Shown piece by piece: positions 54,267 through 63,640 of a DNA stretch of 64,000 nucleotides. Below the pieces are notes generated by a model. It was not told where the DNA came from. It saw nothing but the letters and a program-made list of their open reading frames with translations, and did not search any database. The stretch is taken from positions 2,732,501 through 2,796,500 of the forward strand of contig CP123444.1 of the NCBI GenBank assembly GCA_029866965.1. Reading direction: 5' to 3'. This DNA is from Flavobacteriaceae bacterium YJPT1-3 (lineage in GTDB: Bacteria; Bacteroidota; Bacteroidia; Flavobacteriales; Flavobacteriaceae). Position numbers and translations under genes: made by a program. Each line of letters opens with the position of its first letter. Position 1 is the stretch's first letter.

Positions 54267-56144
54267 ATGATGAAAACCATATATATTCTTTTAGCTTGTG
54301 TCTTGGTGCAAACGCTCGGGGCACAGAATAGCCTGAGCAAGGCAGACAAATTATTTGCCTCCAAGGCGTTTTACGAAGCGGCTGCCCTCTATGAAGAGGA
54401 GACTGAAAAAAGTCAACAGGTACTACAGAACCTGGCCGACAGTTATTACTACTACAATGAGGGAAAAAAGGCTTATGACACCTATACGCAATTGTTCGAT
54501 GCCCATGACGACATTGACTCGGAGTACTATTTCCGTTATGCGGAAACGGCCAAACTGGTAGGTGATCTGGACAAGGCCAGTGAATTACTGACCGAGTATA
54601 CCGGAGCTCCGGTCAATTTGCGGGACCATTACAATGAAGTTCGTAAGAGCGTACCCCATCGTTTTGATACGCAGATGGTCAACCGCATGGCGCCCGAGTC
54701 AGATTTTGGTGCTACCTATTTTGATCGTCAGATCGTATTTGCTTCTACGCGCAATATCGAACGCCCGATCTACGGCTGGAACGGTGAGCCCTTCCTGGAT
54801 CTGTATTACGGAAAAGTGTCGGGAACTACCTTGACCGATGTCGGCTTATTTCCCGGAGAAGTCAATACCGATGCGCATGAGAGCAGCCCTGCCTTTCACC
54901 CCAATGGCACCACCATGTACTTTACGCGAAACAGCGATAAAAAAGTGCGTATTGGTCGGGAGAAAGTCGGTGTACTCCAAATCATGAAAGCAGACCTGGT
55001 GGCCGGTCAATGGACGAACATTGAGCCAGTTTCTTTTGCCGGTGACAAATTCAATACCGCTCACCCTACGGTAAATCGAGACGGGACACGACTTTATTTC
55101 AGTAGTGATATGGAAGGTGGCTTTGGGAGTTACGACATCTATGAAGTTGCGATCAACGCAGACGGTAGCTTTGGAGAAGTGCGCAATCTAGGGGAAGCGG
55201 TCAATTCAAAGGAGCGCGAGCAGTTTCCATTTATTTCCGATCGCAATCACCTTTATTTTACCCGCACCGGTCCGATGACATTCGGTGGGATGGATATTTA
55301 CGCAAGTGAATGGCAAGGTGACGCTTTCGCGAAAGCGTACAATATGGGACCCTCCATCAATACCCCTTATGACGATTTTGCTTTTATCGTGAAGGAAGGA
55401 TCGGCCTCGGGCTACTTCTCTTCGAACCGAAGCGGTCAGGATAAATTACAGATCTTTACCCGCCGTCCTAATACAGAGGAAGAATACATTGTGGAAGGGG
55501 TGGTACAGGATAAGAACAGCGAAGAATTGCTTCCCGGTTCTTTAGTCACCCTTTTTGACAACCGAGGGAACGTCTTACAAGATACCATTGTCAAGGAGGA
55601 TGCCCGCTATATCTTTAAAACAGAACCTAACCGCAAATACGTCGTTCGTGGTACCCGAAAGCTGTACATCCCTTACGATGTCGCATTTGAGACCGATCAG
55701 GAAGGAAATATCAGCCATAATATTTATCTCACCCTGGAATCTTACGCTGACGCGGAAAAGAATATTGAGAAAGACGAATTGACGCAGCTGACCCAGGTGA
55801 AATTGGAAAAGATCTATTTTGATTTCGATAAAAGCGCCATCACGGAGAAAGCCGCTAATACTCTGGACGATCTGGTTGCGCTCATGAAGAAATATCCAGA
55901 GATGGAGATTGAAGTGGCCTCCCATACCGATGCTCGCGGACCGGCTGATTACAACCTGGCCTTGTCCAAGCGCAGAGCACAATCGACCATGGATTATCTA
56001 ATCAGCCAGGGCATTGAAGCCTCCCGACTGAAGTCCATAGGTTATGGAGAGATGCAGCCCTTAAACAACTGTACCGAACCCGGAATGTGTACGGAAGAAG
56101 AATACGACCTCAACCGACGTTCAGAATTTACCATTCTGAAATAA
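54267..56144 (+). CDS. OmpA-family protein of the adhesin operon
   Basis: A 625-residue periplasmic or outer membrane protein. It has a signal peptide (ending VQTLGAQ), a TPR-like helical part at about 20–110, a PD40-type propeller at about 140–390 (SSPAFHPNGTTMYFTRN, DGTRLYFSSDMEGGFGSYDIYE), a carboxypeptidase-regulatory-like beta domain near 395–490, and a C-terminal OmpA domain at about 510–625 (IYFDFDKSAIT, SHTDARGPADYNLALSKRRAQSTMDYL, NRRSEFTI) that binds peptidoglycan. It probably anchors the SprF–adhesin complex to the cell wall. A palindrome copy lies at 55323 in the propeller. A terminator follows. Confidence 0.92.
   Translation: MMKTIYILLACVLVQTLGAQNSLSKADKLFASKAFYEAAALYEEETEKSQQVLQNLADSYYYYNEGKKAYDTYTQLFDAHDDIDSEYYFRYAETAKLVGDLDKASELLTEYTGAPVNLRDHYNEVRKSVPHRFDTQMVNRMAPESDFGATYFDRQIVFASTRNIERPIYGWNGEPFLDLYYGKVSGTTLTDVGLFPGEVNTDAHESSPAFHPNGTTMYFTRNSDKKVRIGREKVGVLQIMKADLVAGQWTNIEPVSFAGDKFNTAHPTVNRDGTRLYFSSDMEGGFGSYDIYEVAINADGSFGEVRNLGEAVNSKEREQFPFISDRNHLYFTRTGPMTFGGMDIYASEWQGDAFAKAYNMGPSINTPYDDFAFIVKEGSASGYFSSNRSGQDKLQIFTRRPNTEEEYIVEGVVQDKNSEELLPGSLVTLFDNRGNVLQDTIVKEDARYIFKTEPNRKYVVRGTRKLYIPYDVAFETDQEGNISHNIYLTLESYADAEKNIEKDELTQLTQVKLEKIYFDFDKSAITEKAANTLDDLVALMKKYPEMEIEVASHTDARGPADYNLALSKRRAQSTMDYLISQGIEASRLKSIGYGEMQPLNNCTEPGMCTEEEYDLNRRSEFTILK
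55323..55336. repeat. 14-bp palindrome GCTTTCGCGAAAGC, copy 7
   Basis: Exact copy in the OmpA-family gene, read as Asp-Ala-Phe-Ala-Lys-Ala-Tyr. With flanking C and G it is a 16-bp palindrome. Confidence 0.9.
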
Positions 56145-56171
56145 ATACAACCAAGACATCCTAACCCACCA

Positions 56172-56210
56172 AAAAAACCTTTTGCTTCTGCAAGAGGTTT
56201 TATTTTTTTT
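56172..56210 (+). terminator. Terminator of the adhesin operon
   Basis: AACCTTTTGC pairs with GCAAGAGGTT around a TTCT loop, followed by TTATTTTTTTT. It lies between convergent genes. Confidence 0.88.
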
Positions 56211-56224
56211 AGGGGATTCTTATT

Positions 56225-58846
56225 CTACAAGCCGCTGATGTAGCTTCCGTAAAGGTCTTTAAAGCGAACTCCTCCGCTCAGGCGGTACTTGCTTAGTTTT
56301 TTATACTCGACTAAAGCCCAAAGCACAAACTCCTTCATAAAGTGCCGATCCTGTTCCGGAAGTTCGTTCTGATACTTCTGCAGTAGTTCTTCCAGGGGTT
56401 TAATGGCATCCAACTCCTTACGGTACTCTTCATCTTTGGCATCATCCAATAATTCAAAACCAGTCTGATCAAAAAACCATTCTACGACCTCGGCATAGGG
56501 ATCTTGATCTGTTTCTTTTTTCAGCTTTTCGATCTTGGGAAAATACTCCAGGAATAGCGCTTTGATCGACGTTCCCAAGAGCTGTCGGGCCACCGAAGCA
56601 GCTCCTTCCAGTTCTCCCTCGTATACCAATTCTACTTTCCCGGTGATCGCAGGAATGATTCCCAGAAAATCACCTACCCGAACGGTGGTCTCCTCCTGAC
56701 CGCTGAGGAGCATACGACGTTCTGCTGTACTCAATAGATTTTCAAATGCGGTAATACTGAGTCGGGCGCTCACTCCACTCTTCTCATCAATAAAATCACT
56801 TTCCCGGGCAACAAAACTCAACTGTTCCAATAAATCTTTGGCCATATCCGGCACATGGATCTGTTGGGCTTGCCTCTGGTCGAGCCTGGCTTCCTGCTCG
56901 GTGATCGTCCGCGCCACTTCGATCGATTCGGGATAATGCGTTAATATTTGAGATCCGATACGGTCTTTCAACGGCGTTACTATACTTCCACGATTGGTGT
57001 AATCTTCCGGATTTGCGGTGAAGACAAACTGAATGTCCAGGGGGAGTCGGAGTTTAAAGCCTCTGATCTGCATGTCCCCTTCCTGCAAGATATTGAATAG
57101 AGCCACCTGAATGCGTGCCTGCAGGTCAGGTAACTCGTTGATCACAAAAATGCTGCGATTGGCGCGCGGGATCATCCCAAAGTGGATCACCCGATCGTCG
57201 GCATAGCTCAGTTTTAAATTGGCTGCTTTGATAGGATCTACATCCCCAACCAGATCGGCCACGGTCACGTCAGGGGTCGCCAGTTTTTCGGCAAAGCGTT
57301 CCTCCCGGTACAACCAGCTAATGGGAGTGTCATCTCCTTTCTGCGCGATCAGTTCTTTGGCATAGCGCGAAATGGGCTGAAAAGGGTCGTCAACAATCTC
57401 TGAACCACTCACATAAGGGATATACTCGTCCAAAAGATTGACCATTTGACGGGCCAGACGGGTTTTGGCCTGCCCGCGTAATCCAAGTAGGTTAATGTTG
57501 TGTCGCGAGAGTATGGCTCGTTCCAGTTCAGGAATTACGGTATGTTCGTACCCATGTATCCCGGAGAAGGTGTCTTCGCCTTGCCGTAATTTTGCAATCA
57601 GATTATCGCGCAATTCTTCCTTGATCGATCTGCTTTGATAGCCTGCTTTTTTTAATTCACCAAAGGTGTTTATTTTCTTATAGTCCATTGTATTCTTTTC
57701 TTTTTTTACGGGCTCATTAGCCTCTTTATCGTATTCTTTTTTTCGGTTGGTTTCGTAATCCTGGAAGATCATTTCGCCCAATCCCTGCAAGCCGGTGTAA
57801 AAGGCTTTACCTTGATTGGCCTCCGTAAATTCATCCACAAATTGCTGTAGGTAGGGATCGTTGGCGATCATAAAGGTGGTAATGGGAATTCTTAATTTAC
57901 GGGCCTGCTGCGCCATAGCGTAGCAGCGATTCACGATGTGCGGGTCCAGACCATTGGGATTCTTATAATAGCGTCCGTCCTTTAAACGCAGACAGCTGGG
58001 TTTCCCATCCGTGATCATAAAGATCTGTTTGTTGGTATTCCGCTTGCGGCGAAGGAGATCCATGGCCAATTCGAGACCGGCCACCGTATTGGTGTGAAAT
58101 GGCCCTACCTGCAGATAGGGTAAATCTTTAATCTTGATGGGCCAGGCATCGTTACCAAAGACCAGGATATCCAAAGTGTCTTTAGGATAGCGGGTTGTGA
58201 TCAGTTCTGCCAGCGCCATGGCCACTTTCTTAGCCGGTGTGATCCGGTCTTCTCCGTAGAGGATCATACTGTGGCTGATATCGATCATCAGCACCGTACT
58301 CATTTGTGCCTTAAAAGAAGTTTCCTCCACCACGAGATCGCTTTCGCGTAAGCTAAACTCGTCGATACCCTGATTGATCTGTGCATTCCGTAAACTCTCT
58401 GTCATGGAGATCCGATCTAGGGCATCGCCATACTGATAGTCCCGATACTCTCCCGTATGTTCATCACCACGCCCCACGTGTTTGGTGCGGTGGTTTCCCG
58501 ACAGGCCTTTGCGAAGCTTCCCAAAGATCTGATCCAGCGCCCGCTGGCGAATGGCTTGTTCGGTCTTTTCAGTAATGGCTGCTCCTCCACTCCCATCGGG
58601 TCTGATCTCTTCACGGATATAGCCTCGATCTTTGAGTTCCTGAACAAAATCATCCAGGCTATAGTCATCCGTGGTCAATTGGTACTCCTGATCCAGTTGC
58701 TTCAACCAATCCATGGCTTCATCAAAATCTCCGGAAGTATGGGTGATCAATTCCTGAAAGACGTCAAACAACTTATCGAAAGGTGTTTGCTCAGGAGTGG
58801 TATAGGGTTCAAAGACAAAACCTTGTCGTAAATCCTTCTTTTTCAT
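56225..58846 (-). CDS. Fused VWA protein and MoxR-like AAA+ ATPase
   Basis: An 873-residue cytosolic protein made of two parts. Residues 1–386 are a VWA protein: the MIDAS metal site is MIDISHSM near 187 and MITDGKPS near 279. Residues 387–873 are an AAA+ ATPase of the MoxR/chelatase type: a Walker A variant LRGQAKTRLAR near 455 and Walker B FVINELPDL near 565. In relatives as I know them, these are two adjacent genes; the second part here starts with a normal-looking Met (MDYKKINTFGELK, 57688). With one more A in the A7 run at 57701–57707, the first frame would stop at 57678, overlapping the second start. So the fusion could be real or an artefact. Confidence 0.85.
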   Translation of the reverse strand: MKKKDLRQGFVFEPYTTPEQTPFDKLFDVFQELITHTSGDFDEAMDWLKQLDQEYQLTTDDYSLDDFVQELKDRGYIREEIRPDGSGGAAITEKTEQAIRQRALDQIFGKLRKGLSGNHRTKHVGRGDEHTGEYRDYQYGDALDRISMTESLRNAQINQGIDEFSLRESDLVVEETSFKAQMSTVLMIDISHSMILYGEDRITPAKKVAMALAELITTRYPKDTLDILVFGNDAWPIKIKDLPYLQVGPFHTNTVAGLELAMDLLRRKRNTNKQIFMITDGKPSCLRLKDGRYYKNPNGLDPHIVNRCYAMAQQARKLRIPITTFMIANDPYLQQFVDEFTEANQGKAFYTGLQGLGEMIFQDYETNRKKEYDKEANEPVKKEKNTMDYKKINTFGELKKAGYQSRSIKEELRDNLIAKLRQGEDTFSGIHGYEHTVIPELERAILSRHNINLLGLRGQAKTRLARQMVNLLDEYIPYVSGSEIVDDPFQPISRYAKELIAQKGDDTPISWLYREERFAEKLATPDVTVADLVGDVDPIKAANLKLSYADDRVIHFGMIPRANRSIFVINELPDLQARIQVALFNILQEGDMQIRGFKLRLPLDIQFVFTANPEDYTNRGSIVTPLKDRIGSQILTHYPESIEVARTITEQEARLDQRQAQQIHVPDMAKDLLEQLSFVARESDFIDEKSGVSARLSITAFENLLSTAERRMLLSGQEETTVRVGDFLGIIPAITGKVELVYEGELEGAASVARQLLGTSIKALFLEYFPKIEKLKKETDQDPYAEVVEWFFDQTGFELLDDAKDEEYRKELDAIKPLEELLQKYQNELPEQDRHFMKEFVLWALVEYKKLSKYRLSGGVRFKDLYGSYISGL

Positions 58847-58936
58847 AGCATTCTAAATTATAAAAAAGCCACAAAAGCCCCATCCGGCTGGCGTTAAAGT
58901 ATTGCCAAGAATTCCTAGGCAATCCCTCAAGACTTT

Positions 58937-58965
58937 TTGTAGCCCTTAGGAATGAATTATTTTTA
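58937..58965 (+). promoter_or_regulatory. Possible uvrB promoter
   Basis: TTG (58937–58939) and TATTTTTA (58958–58965) are 18 nt apart. The -7 differs from TAnnTTTG by the last base. It lies 17 nt before the TTG start codon. Confidence 0.45.
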
Positions 58966-58982
58966 CAGAAAAGACCTTTGCC

Positions 58983-60983
58983 TTGAAATTCAAACTGGAA
59001 TCTGATTTTAAACCGACCGGAGATCAACCTCAGGCTATCGAGCAACTCGTTAAAGGATTGAACGCTGAGGAGCGCTATCAGACCCTACTGGGAGTTACCG
59101 GAAGTGGAAAGACCTTCACCATCGCCAATGTGGTGCAGCAAGTACAGAAACCCACCCTGGTACTGGCCCATAATAAGACCTTGGCCGCCCAGTTATACAG
59201 TGAGTTCAAGGCCTTCTTTCCCAACAATGCCATTGAGTACTTCGTGTCGTATTACGATTACTACCAGCCGGAAGCCTACATCCCAACTTCAGGAACCTAT
59301 ATTGAAAAGGACCTTTCGATCAATGAAGAGATTGAGAAACTGCGCCTAAGCACTACCTCTTCTCTGCTTTCAGGACGCCGTGACGTGATCGTTGTCGCTT
59401 CCGTTTCCTGTTTATATGGGATTGGGAATCCGGTGGAGTTTCAAAAGAATGTGATCTCCATTAAGAGAGATCAAATAATTTCCAGGACCATGTTGCTCAA
59501 GCGATTGGTGCAGGGACTGTATTCGCGTACGGAAGGGGAGTTCAATCGGGGCAACTTCCGGATCAAAGGCGATACGGTGGATATTTTTCCCGGTTATGCC
59601 GACGATGCCTTTCGAGTACACTTTTTTGGAGACGAAATTGAAGATATTGAGCAGTTTGACGTCAAGACCAATGAAGTGCTGGAGAAGTACGACCGGCTCA
59701 ATATTTACCCGGCCAATATGTTCGTGACTAGTCCGGATCGTTTACAGAACGCCATCGACCAAATCAGTATTGATCTGGGCAAGCAAGTCGACTATTTTAA
59801 AGACATTGCCAAACATTTGGAAGCCAAGCGGCTGGAGGAGCGAACGAATTTTGATCTGGAGATGATTCGCGAACTCGGATATTGCTCGGGTATCGAGAAT
59901 TACTCCCGCTACCTGGACGGTCGTGATCCCGGGACCCGCCCGTTCTGCTTGCTCGACTATTTCCCCGACGATTACCTGATGGTAGTAGACGAAAGTCACG
60001 TGACCGTTTCACAGGTCAGCGCCATGTATGGAGGCGATCGCAGTCGGAAGGAGAATCTGGTTGAATACGGTTTCCGACTTCCGGCAGCTATGGACAATCG
60101 GCCGTTGAAGTTTGAAGAATTTGAACAACTCCAAAATCAGGTCATCTATGTGAGTGCTACTCCCGCAGATTACGAATTGCAGAAATCCGAAGGTATTTAC
60201 GTGGAGCAGATCATCCGCCCCACCGGGCTTTTAGATCCGGTGGTGGAAGTGCGACCCAGCCTCAATCAAATCGATGATTTGCTGGAGGAGATCCAAAAAC
60301 GCGTGGAGCTTGATGAACGAGTTCTGGTAACCACCTTGACCAAACGCATGGCCGAGGAACTGACCAAATACCTGGATCGCGTACAGGTGCGCGCCCGCTA
60401 CATCCACTCGGATGTGGACACCCTGGAGCGGGTCGAGATCATGCACGATCTGCGTTCTGGTCTTTTTGACGTATTGGTCGGCGTTAACCTCTTGCGCGAA
60501 GGCCTGGATCTTCCGGAAGTTTCTCTGGTAGCGATCCTGGATGCTGATAAGGAAGGTTTTTTAAGAAGTAATCGATCACTAACTCAAACCATTGGCCGGG
60601 CCGCCCGAAATATTAACGGAATGGCCATTCTCTACGCAGATACGATAACCCGTTCTATGAAAGAGGCCATCGATGAGTCGAATTACCGGCGTGAAAAACA
60701 GATCGCATACAATCAAAAGCACAATGTAACGCCTAAGGCGATCAAAAAATCGCTGGATAGTGCGCTTTCGCGAAAGCAAAAATACACGCTGGAAGCGGAG
60801 AATATTGTCAATCTGGCTGCGGAACCCAAGGAGGAATACCTGACCAAACCACAAATCGAAAAGAAGATTCGCGATACACGGAAGCAAATGGAGAAGGCCG
60901 CCAAAGAACTCGATTTTATGCAAGCTGCTCAATTAAGAGACCGCATCAAAAGCTACCAGGATCAATTGCAGGAATTGGCCTGA
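58983..60983 (+). CDS. uvrB: Excinuclease ABC subunit B
   Basis: A 666-residue helicase-like subunit of nucleotide excision repair that receives damaged DNA from UvrA and presents it to UvrC. Walker A is GVTGSGKTFT near 38–47. The beta-hairpin that checks the strand is in SYYDYYQPEAYIP. Helicase motifs follow: VDESHVT, YVSATPADYE and QTIGRAARN near 540. A UVR domain closes the protein (KQMEKAAKELDFMQAAQLRDRIKSYQ). The start is TTG at 58983; the frame has TGA at 58953 and no ATG between. A palindrome copy lies at 60764, in the linker before the UVR domain. Confidence 0.97.
   Translation: MKFKLESDFKPTGDQPQAIEQLVKGLNAEERYQTLLGVTGSGKTFTIANVVQQVQKPTLVLAHNKTLAAQLYSEFKAFFPNNAIEYFVSYYDYYQPEAYIPTSGTYIEKDLSINEEIEKLRLSTTSSLLSGRRDVIVVASVSCLYGIGNPVEFQKNVISIKRDQIISRTMLLKRLVQGLYSRTEGEFNRGNFRIKGDTVDIFPGYADDAFRVHFFGDEIEDIEQFDVKTNEVLEKYDRLNIYPANMFVTSPDRLQNAIDQISIDLGKQVDYFKDIAKHLEAKRLEERTNFDLEMIRELGYCSGIENYSRYLDGRDPGTRPFCLLDYFPDDYLMVVDESHVTVSQVSAMYGGDRSRKENLVEYGFRLPAAMDNRPLKFEEFEQLQNQVIYVSATPADYELQKSEGIYVEQIIRPTGLLDPVVEVRPSLNQIDDLLEEIQKRVELDERVLVTTLTKRMAEELTKYLDRVQVRARYIHSDVDTLERVEIMHDLRSGLFDVLVGVNLLREGLDLPEVSLVAILDADKEGFLRSNRSLTQTIGRAARNINGMAILYADTITRSMKEAIDESNYRREKQIAYNQKHNVTPKAIKKSLDSALSRKQKYTLEAENIVNLAAEPKEEYLTKPQIEKKIRDTRKQMEKAAKELDFMQAAQLRDRIKSYQDQLQELA
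60764..60777. repeat. 14-bp palindrome GCTTTCGCGAAAGC, copy 8
   Basis: Exact copy in uvrB, read as Ala-Leu-Ser-Arg-Lys-Gln in the linker before the C-terminal UVR domain. Confidence 0.9.
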
Positions 60984-61105
60984 TCTCTGACTAAAGGAAA
61001 ATTCTGCACACCCATACGAGCCCGGCCACCGTTAAAGAAAGCCTAAGAAACGAGCCTCCCCTGCCTTTTTGGCTATATTTGAGCGAATCGCTCAATAATT
61101 TCATT

Positions 61106-63640
61106 ATGCGCAATCTGTTCTTGATTGGTCTTTGCTTTGTCTGGCTATCCACCGCCTGGGGACAAGGAATCACCCTCACTCCTGAAAAACCTTCCTCAGC
61201 CACGATCTACGAAGATCTGCTTAAACTGAATTTTTTAGGGACAGTGCTCTACGTCGCGGCTCATCCAGATGATGAGAATACGGCGATGATCTCCTATTTT
61301 GAAAATGATGTACACGCGAGGACTATTTATCTATCCATGACCCGTGGTGATGGCGGTCAGAACCTGATCGGTCCTGAACTTCGCGAACTTCTTGGTTTGA
61401 TCAGGACACAGGAATTACTGGCGGCCCGCCGCACGGACGGTGGTGAGCAACGCTTTACCCGTGCCAATGATTTTGGGTATTCCAAACATCCGGATGAAAC
61501 CCTGGAAATCTGGAACAAAGATCAGGTCTTGCACGATGTGGTCTGGGCGATTCGAAAACTTCAACCGGACATCATCATCAACCGCTTCGATCACCGCAGT
61601 CCTGGAAGTACACACGGACACCATACTTCTTCTGCCATGCTCAGCGTAGAAGCCTTTGATCTCGCAGGCGATCCAAACGCCTATCCCGAACAATTAGATC
61701 GCGTGGATATCTGGCAACCCAAAAGACAGTTCTTCAATACCTCCTGGTGGTTTTATGGCAGCCGCGAGAACTTCGAAAAGGCCGACAAAAGTAATTTGGT
61801 TACGGTCGATCTGGGTAGCTACTACCCCAATTACGGTTTGAGCAATACGGAGATCTCTGCGCTCAGTAGAAGTCAACATAAATCACAGGGCTTCGGAAAT
61901 ACGGGTCGACGGGGGCAGGATCTGGCTTATCTCGAATTCATACAAGGCGATCAACCCACCAATGGAGCCGTATTTTCAGGCATTGATACGTCCTGGAACC
62001 GAGTTCCCGGAGGAGCACCCATCGCAGCACTGCTCAACGACCTCATAAAGAACTACGACTTTAGAAATCCATCGGCCAGTGTGCCTCGATTGGTGGAGGT
62101 GTATCGCCTAATTGATCAATTGGAAGCTGGTCACTGGAAAAGCTTGAAAAAGAAAGAGATCAAAACCCTAATCGCAGATGCCTCAGGACTTTTCCTGGAG
62201 GCGATCGCTGATCAACCTCAGGCCACACCAGGACAAAGCCTGTCGATCAATCTGGAAGCCATCAACCGGAGTGCGGTTCCCATGCAGTTGCAGGAAGTAC
62301 AAGTCCTGCCTCGAGGGAAACGTACCACTATTGGCCAGGCACTCGACAACAATAAGGGCTGGGAACAAAAAATAGAGACGAGCATCCCTCAAAATGCGCA
62401 ATACTCTTCAGCCTATTGGCTGCGTAACCCCGGAACCTTAGGCATGTATGCCGTGGAGGATCCCAACAAAATTGGATTACCGGAAACTCCGGTAGAACAC
62501 CAAGTGGCCTTTACCGTTTCCATTGCAGGACAAAACTTCACTTTTGAACGGCCTTTACGCTACAAATACAACGATCGGGTGGACGGCGAGGTGTATCAAC
62601 CTCTCGAGATCGTTCCTCCGGTAACAGTAGCTCTGGAAGATGACGTGATCATTTTCGCGGAAGCCAAACCTAAGACCATCAAAGTTCAGGTCACCGCCTA
62701 CCAGGATAATCTCAACGGAAATCTTGAATTGCGTGCGCCCTCTTCTGCCTGGAGCGTGAGTCCGTCGACCGCCTCTGTCACACTGGCGAAGAAAGGAGCC
62801 ACACAAGAAATAAGCTTTACAGTGACCCCACCAGCCTCAGCCAGTGAAGGAACTCTAACACCTGTGTTCACCACTCAAGGACAGCAGTATGCCGATAAGA
62901 TGATCACCATCGATTACGATCATATCCCTTTACAGACGGTGCTTCTTCCGGCCGACGCCCGGGTGGTACGCCTGGATATTAAACGGAAGGGAGACTATAT
63001 TGGCTACATTGCCGGTGCCGGTGATGCTGTTCCGGAAAGTCTCGAACAGATCGGTTATCAGGTGGCGTTGATTGACCCGGCGTCCATCACTACCGAGCTA
63101 CTTAAACAGTTTGATGCCGTGGTCCTGGGCATACGGGCCTACAATGTGGTCGAAGAACTACAGCAACAGCAGACGAAATTACTGGAGTACGTAGAACAAG
63201 GCGGCACCCTCATCACGCAGTACAACACCAGCGGTCGATGGACCAATACTCAGGTGGGAGCTCCGTATACCCTGGAACTTTCTCGGGATCGGGTGACCGA
63301 TGAGAATAGTAAAGTCACTATCGTTTCCCCCCAGCACCCCGCCTTGAATTATCCCAATAAAATAACAGCCGCTGATTTTGAGGGATGGACCCAGGAACGC
63401 GGACTTTATTTTCCGGATAAATGGTCGGAAGAATACACCCCCCTACTTCGTATGAATGATCCCGGTGAGGCACCTACCGACGGAAGTCTTCTGGTGACCC
63501 AATATGGGAAGGGGCACTATGTGTATACCGGACTCAGTTTTTTTAGAGAATTTCCTGCCGGCGTTGCCGGTGCCTACCGACTGTTTGCTAATCTCTTGGC
63601 TCTAGGAAAGGAACAGGAAACGGAAAAGATCAAAGGATGA
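61106..63640 (+). CDS. Exported PIG-L-family deacetylase
   Basis: An 844-residue exported protein. ATG 61106 is chosen because it begins the signal peptide (MRNLFLIGLCFVWLSTAWGQ). The PIG-L domain at about 35–280 has the zinc motif AAHPDDE and the later STHGHHTSSAML, with a Thr-Arg-Gly-Asp-Gly-Gly-Gln segment between. Family members remove acetyl from N-acetylglucosamine-type groups. After it come a beta-sandwich region (about 380–600) and a glutamine-amidotransferase-like C-terminal part (about 620–840) with VVLGIRAYNVVEELQQ and LLEYVEQGGTLITQYN. It overlaps the next small gene in ATGA. Confidence 0.88.
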   Translation: MRNLFLIGLCFVWLSTAWGQGITLTPEKPSSATIYEDLLKLNFLGTVLYVAAHPDDENTAMISYFENDVHARTIYLSMTRGDGGQNLIGPELRELLGLIRTQELLAARRTDGGEQRFTRANDFGYSKHPDETLEIWNKDQVLHDVVWAIRKLQPDIIINRFDHRSPGSTHGHHTSSAMLSVEAFDLAGDPNAYPEQLDRVDIWQPKRQFFNTSWWFYGSRENFEKADKSNLVTVDLGSYYPNYGLSNTEISALSRSQHKSQGFGNTGRRGQDLAYLEFIQGDQPTNGAVFSGIDTSWNRVPGGAPIAALLNDLIKNYDFRNPSASVPRLVEVYRLIDQLEAGHWKSLKKKEIKTLIADASGLFLEAIADQPQATPGQSLSINLEAINRSAVPMQLQEVQVLPRGKRTTIGQALDNNKGWEQKIETSIPQNAQYSSAYWLRNPGTLGMYAVEDPNKIGLPETPVEHQVAFTVSIAGQNFTFERPLRYKYNDRVDGEVYQPLEIVPPVTVALEDDVIIFAEAKPKTIKVQVTAYQDNLNGNLELRAPSSAWSVSPSTASVTLAKKGATQEISFTVTPPASASEGTLTPVFTTQGQQYADKMITIDYDHIPLQTVLLPADARVVRLDIKRKGDYIGYIAGAGDAVPESLEQIGYQVALIDPASITTELLKQFDAVVLGIRAYNVVEELQQQQTKLLEYVEQGGTLITQYNTSGRWTNTQVGAPYTLELSRDRVTDENSKVTIVSPQHPALNYPNKITAADFEGWTQERGLYFPDKWSEEYTPLLRMNDPGEAPTDGSLLVTQYGKGHYVYTGLSFFREFPAGVAGAYRLFANLLALGKEQETEKIKG

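Noticed and set aside
4378-60777. The 14-bp palindrome as a parS site for ParB
   Set aside because: The usual parS is TGTTTCACGTGAAACA. The core here is TTTCGCGAAA and differs at the central bases, and the copies are spread over 56 kb with no parAB genes in sight. A ParB-like or Noc-like relative is possible, but plain parS is not supported.
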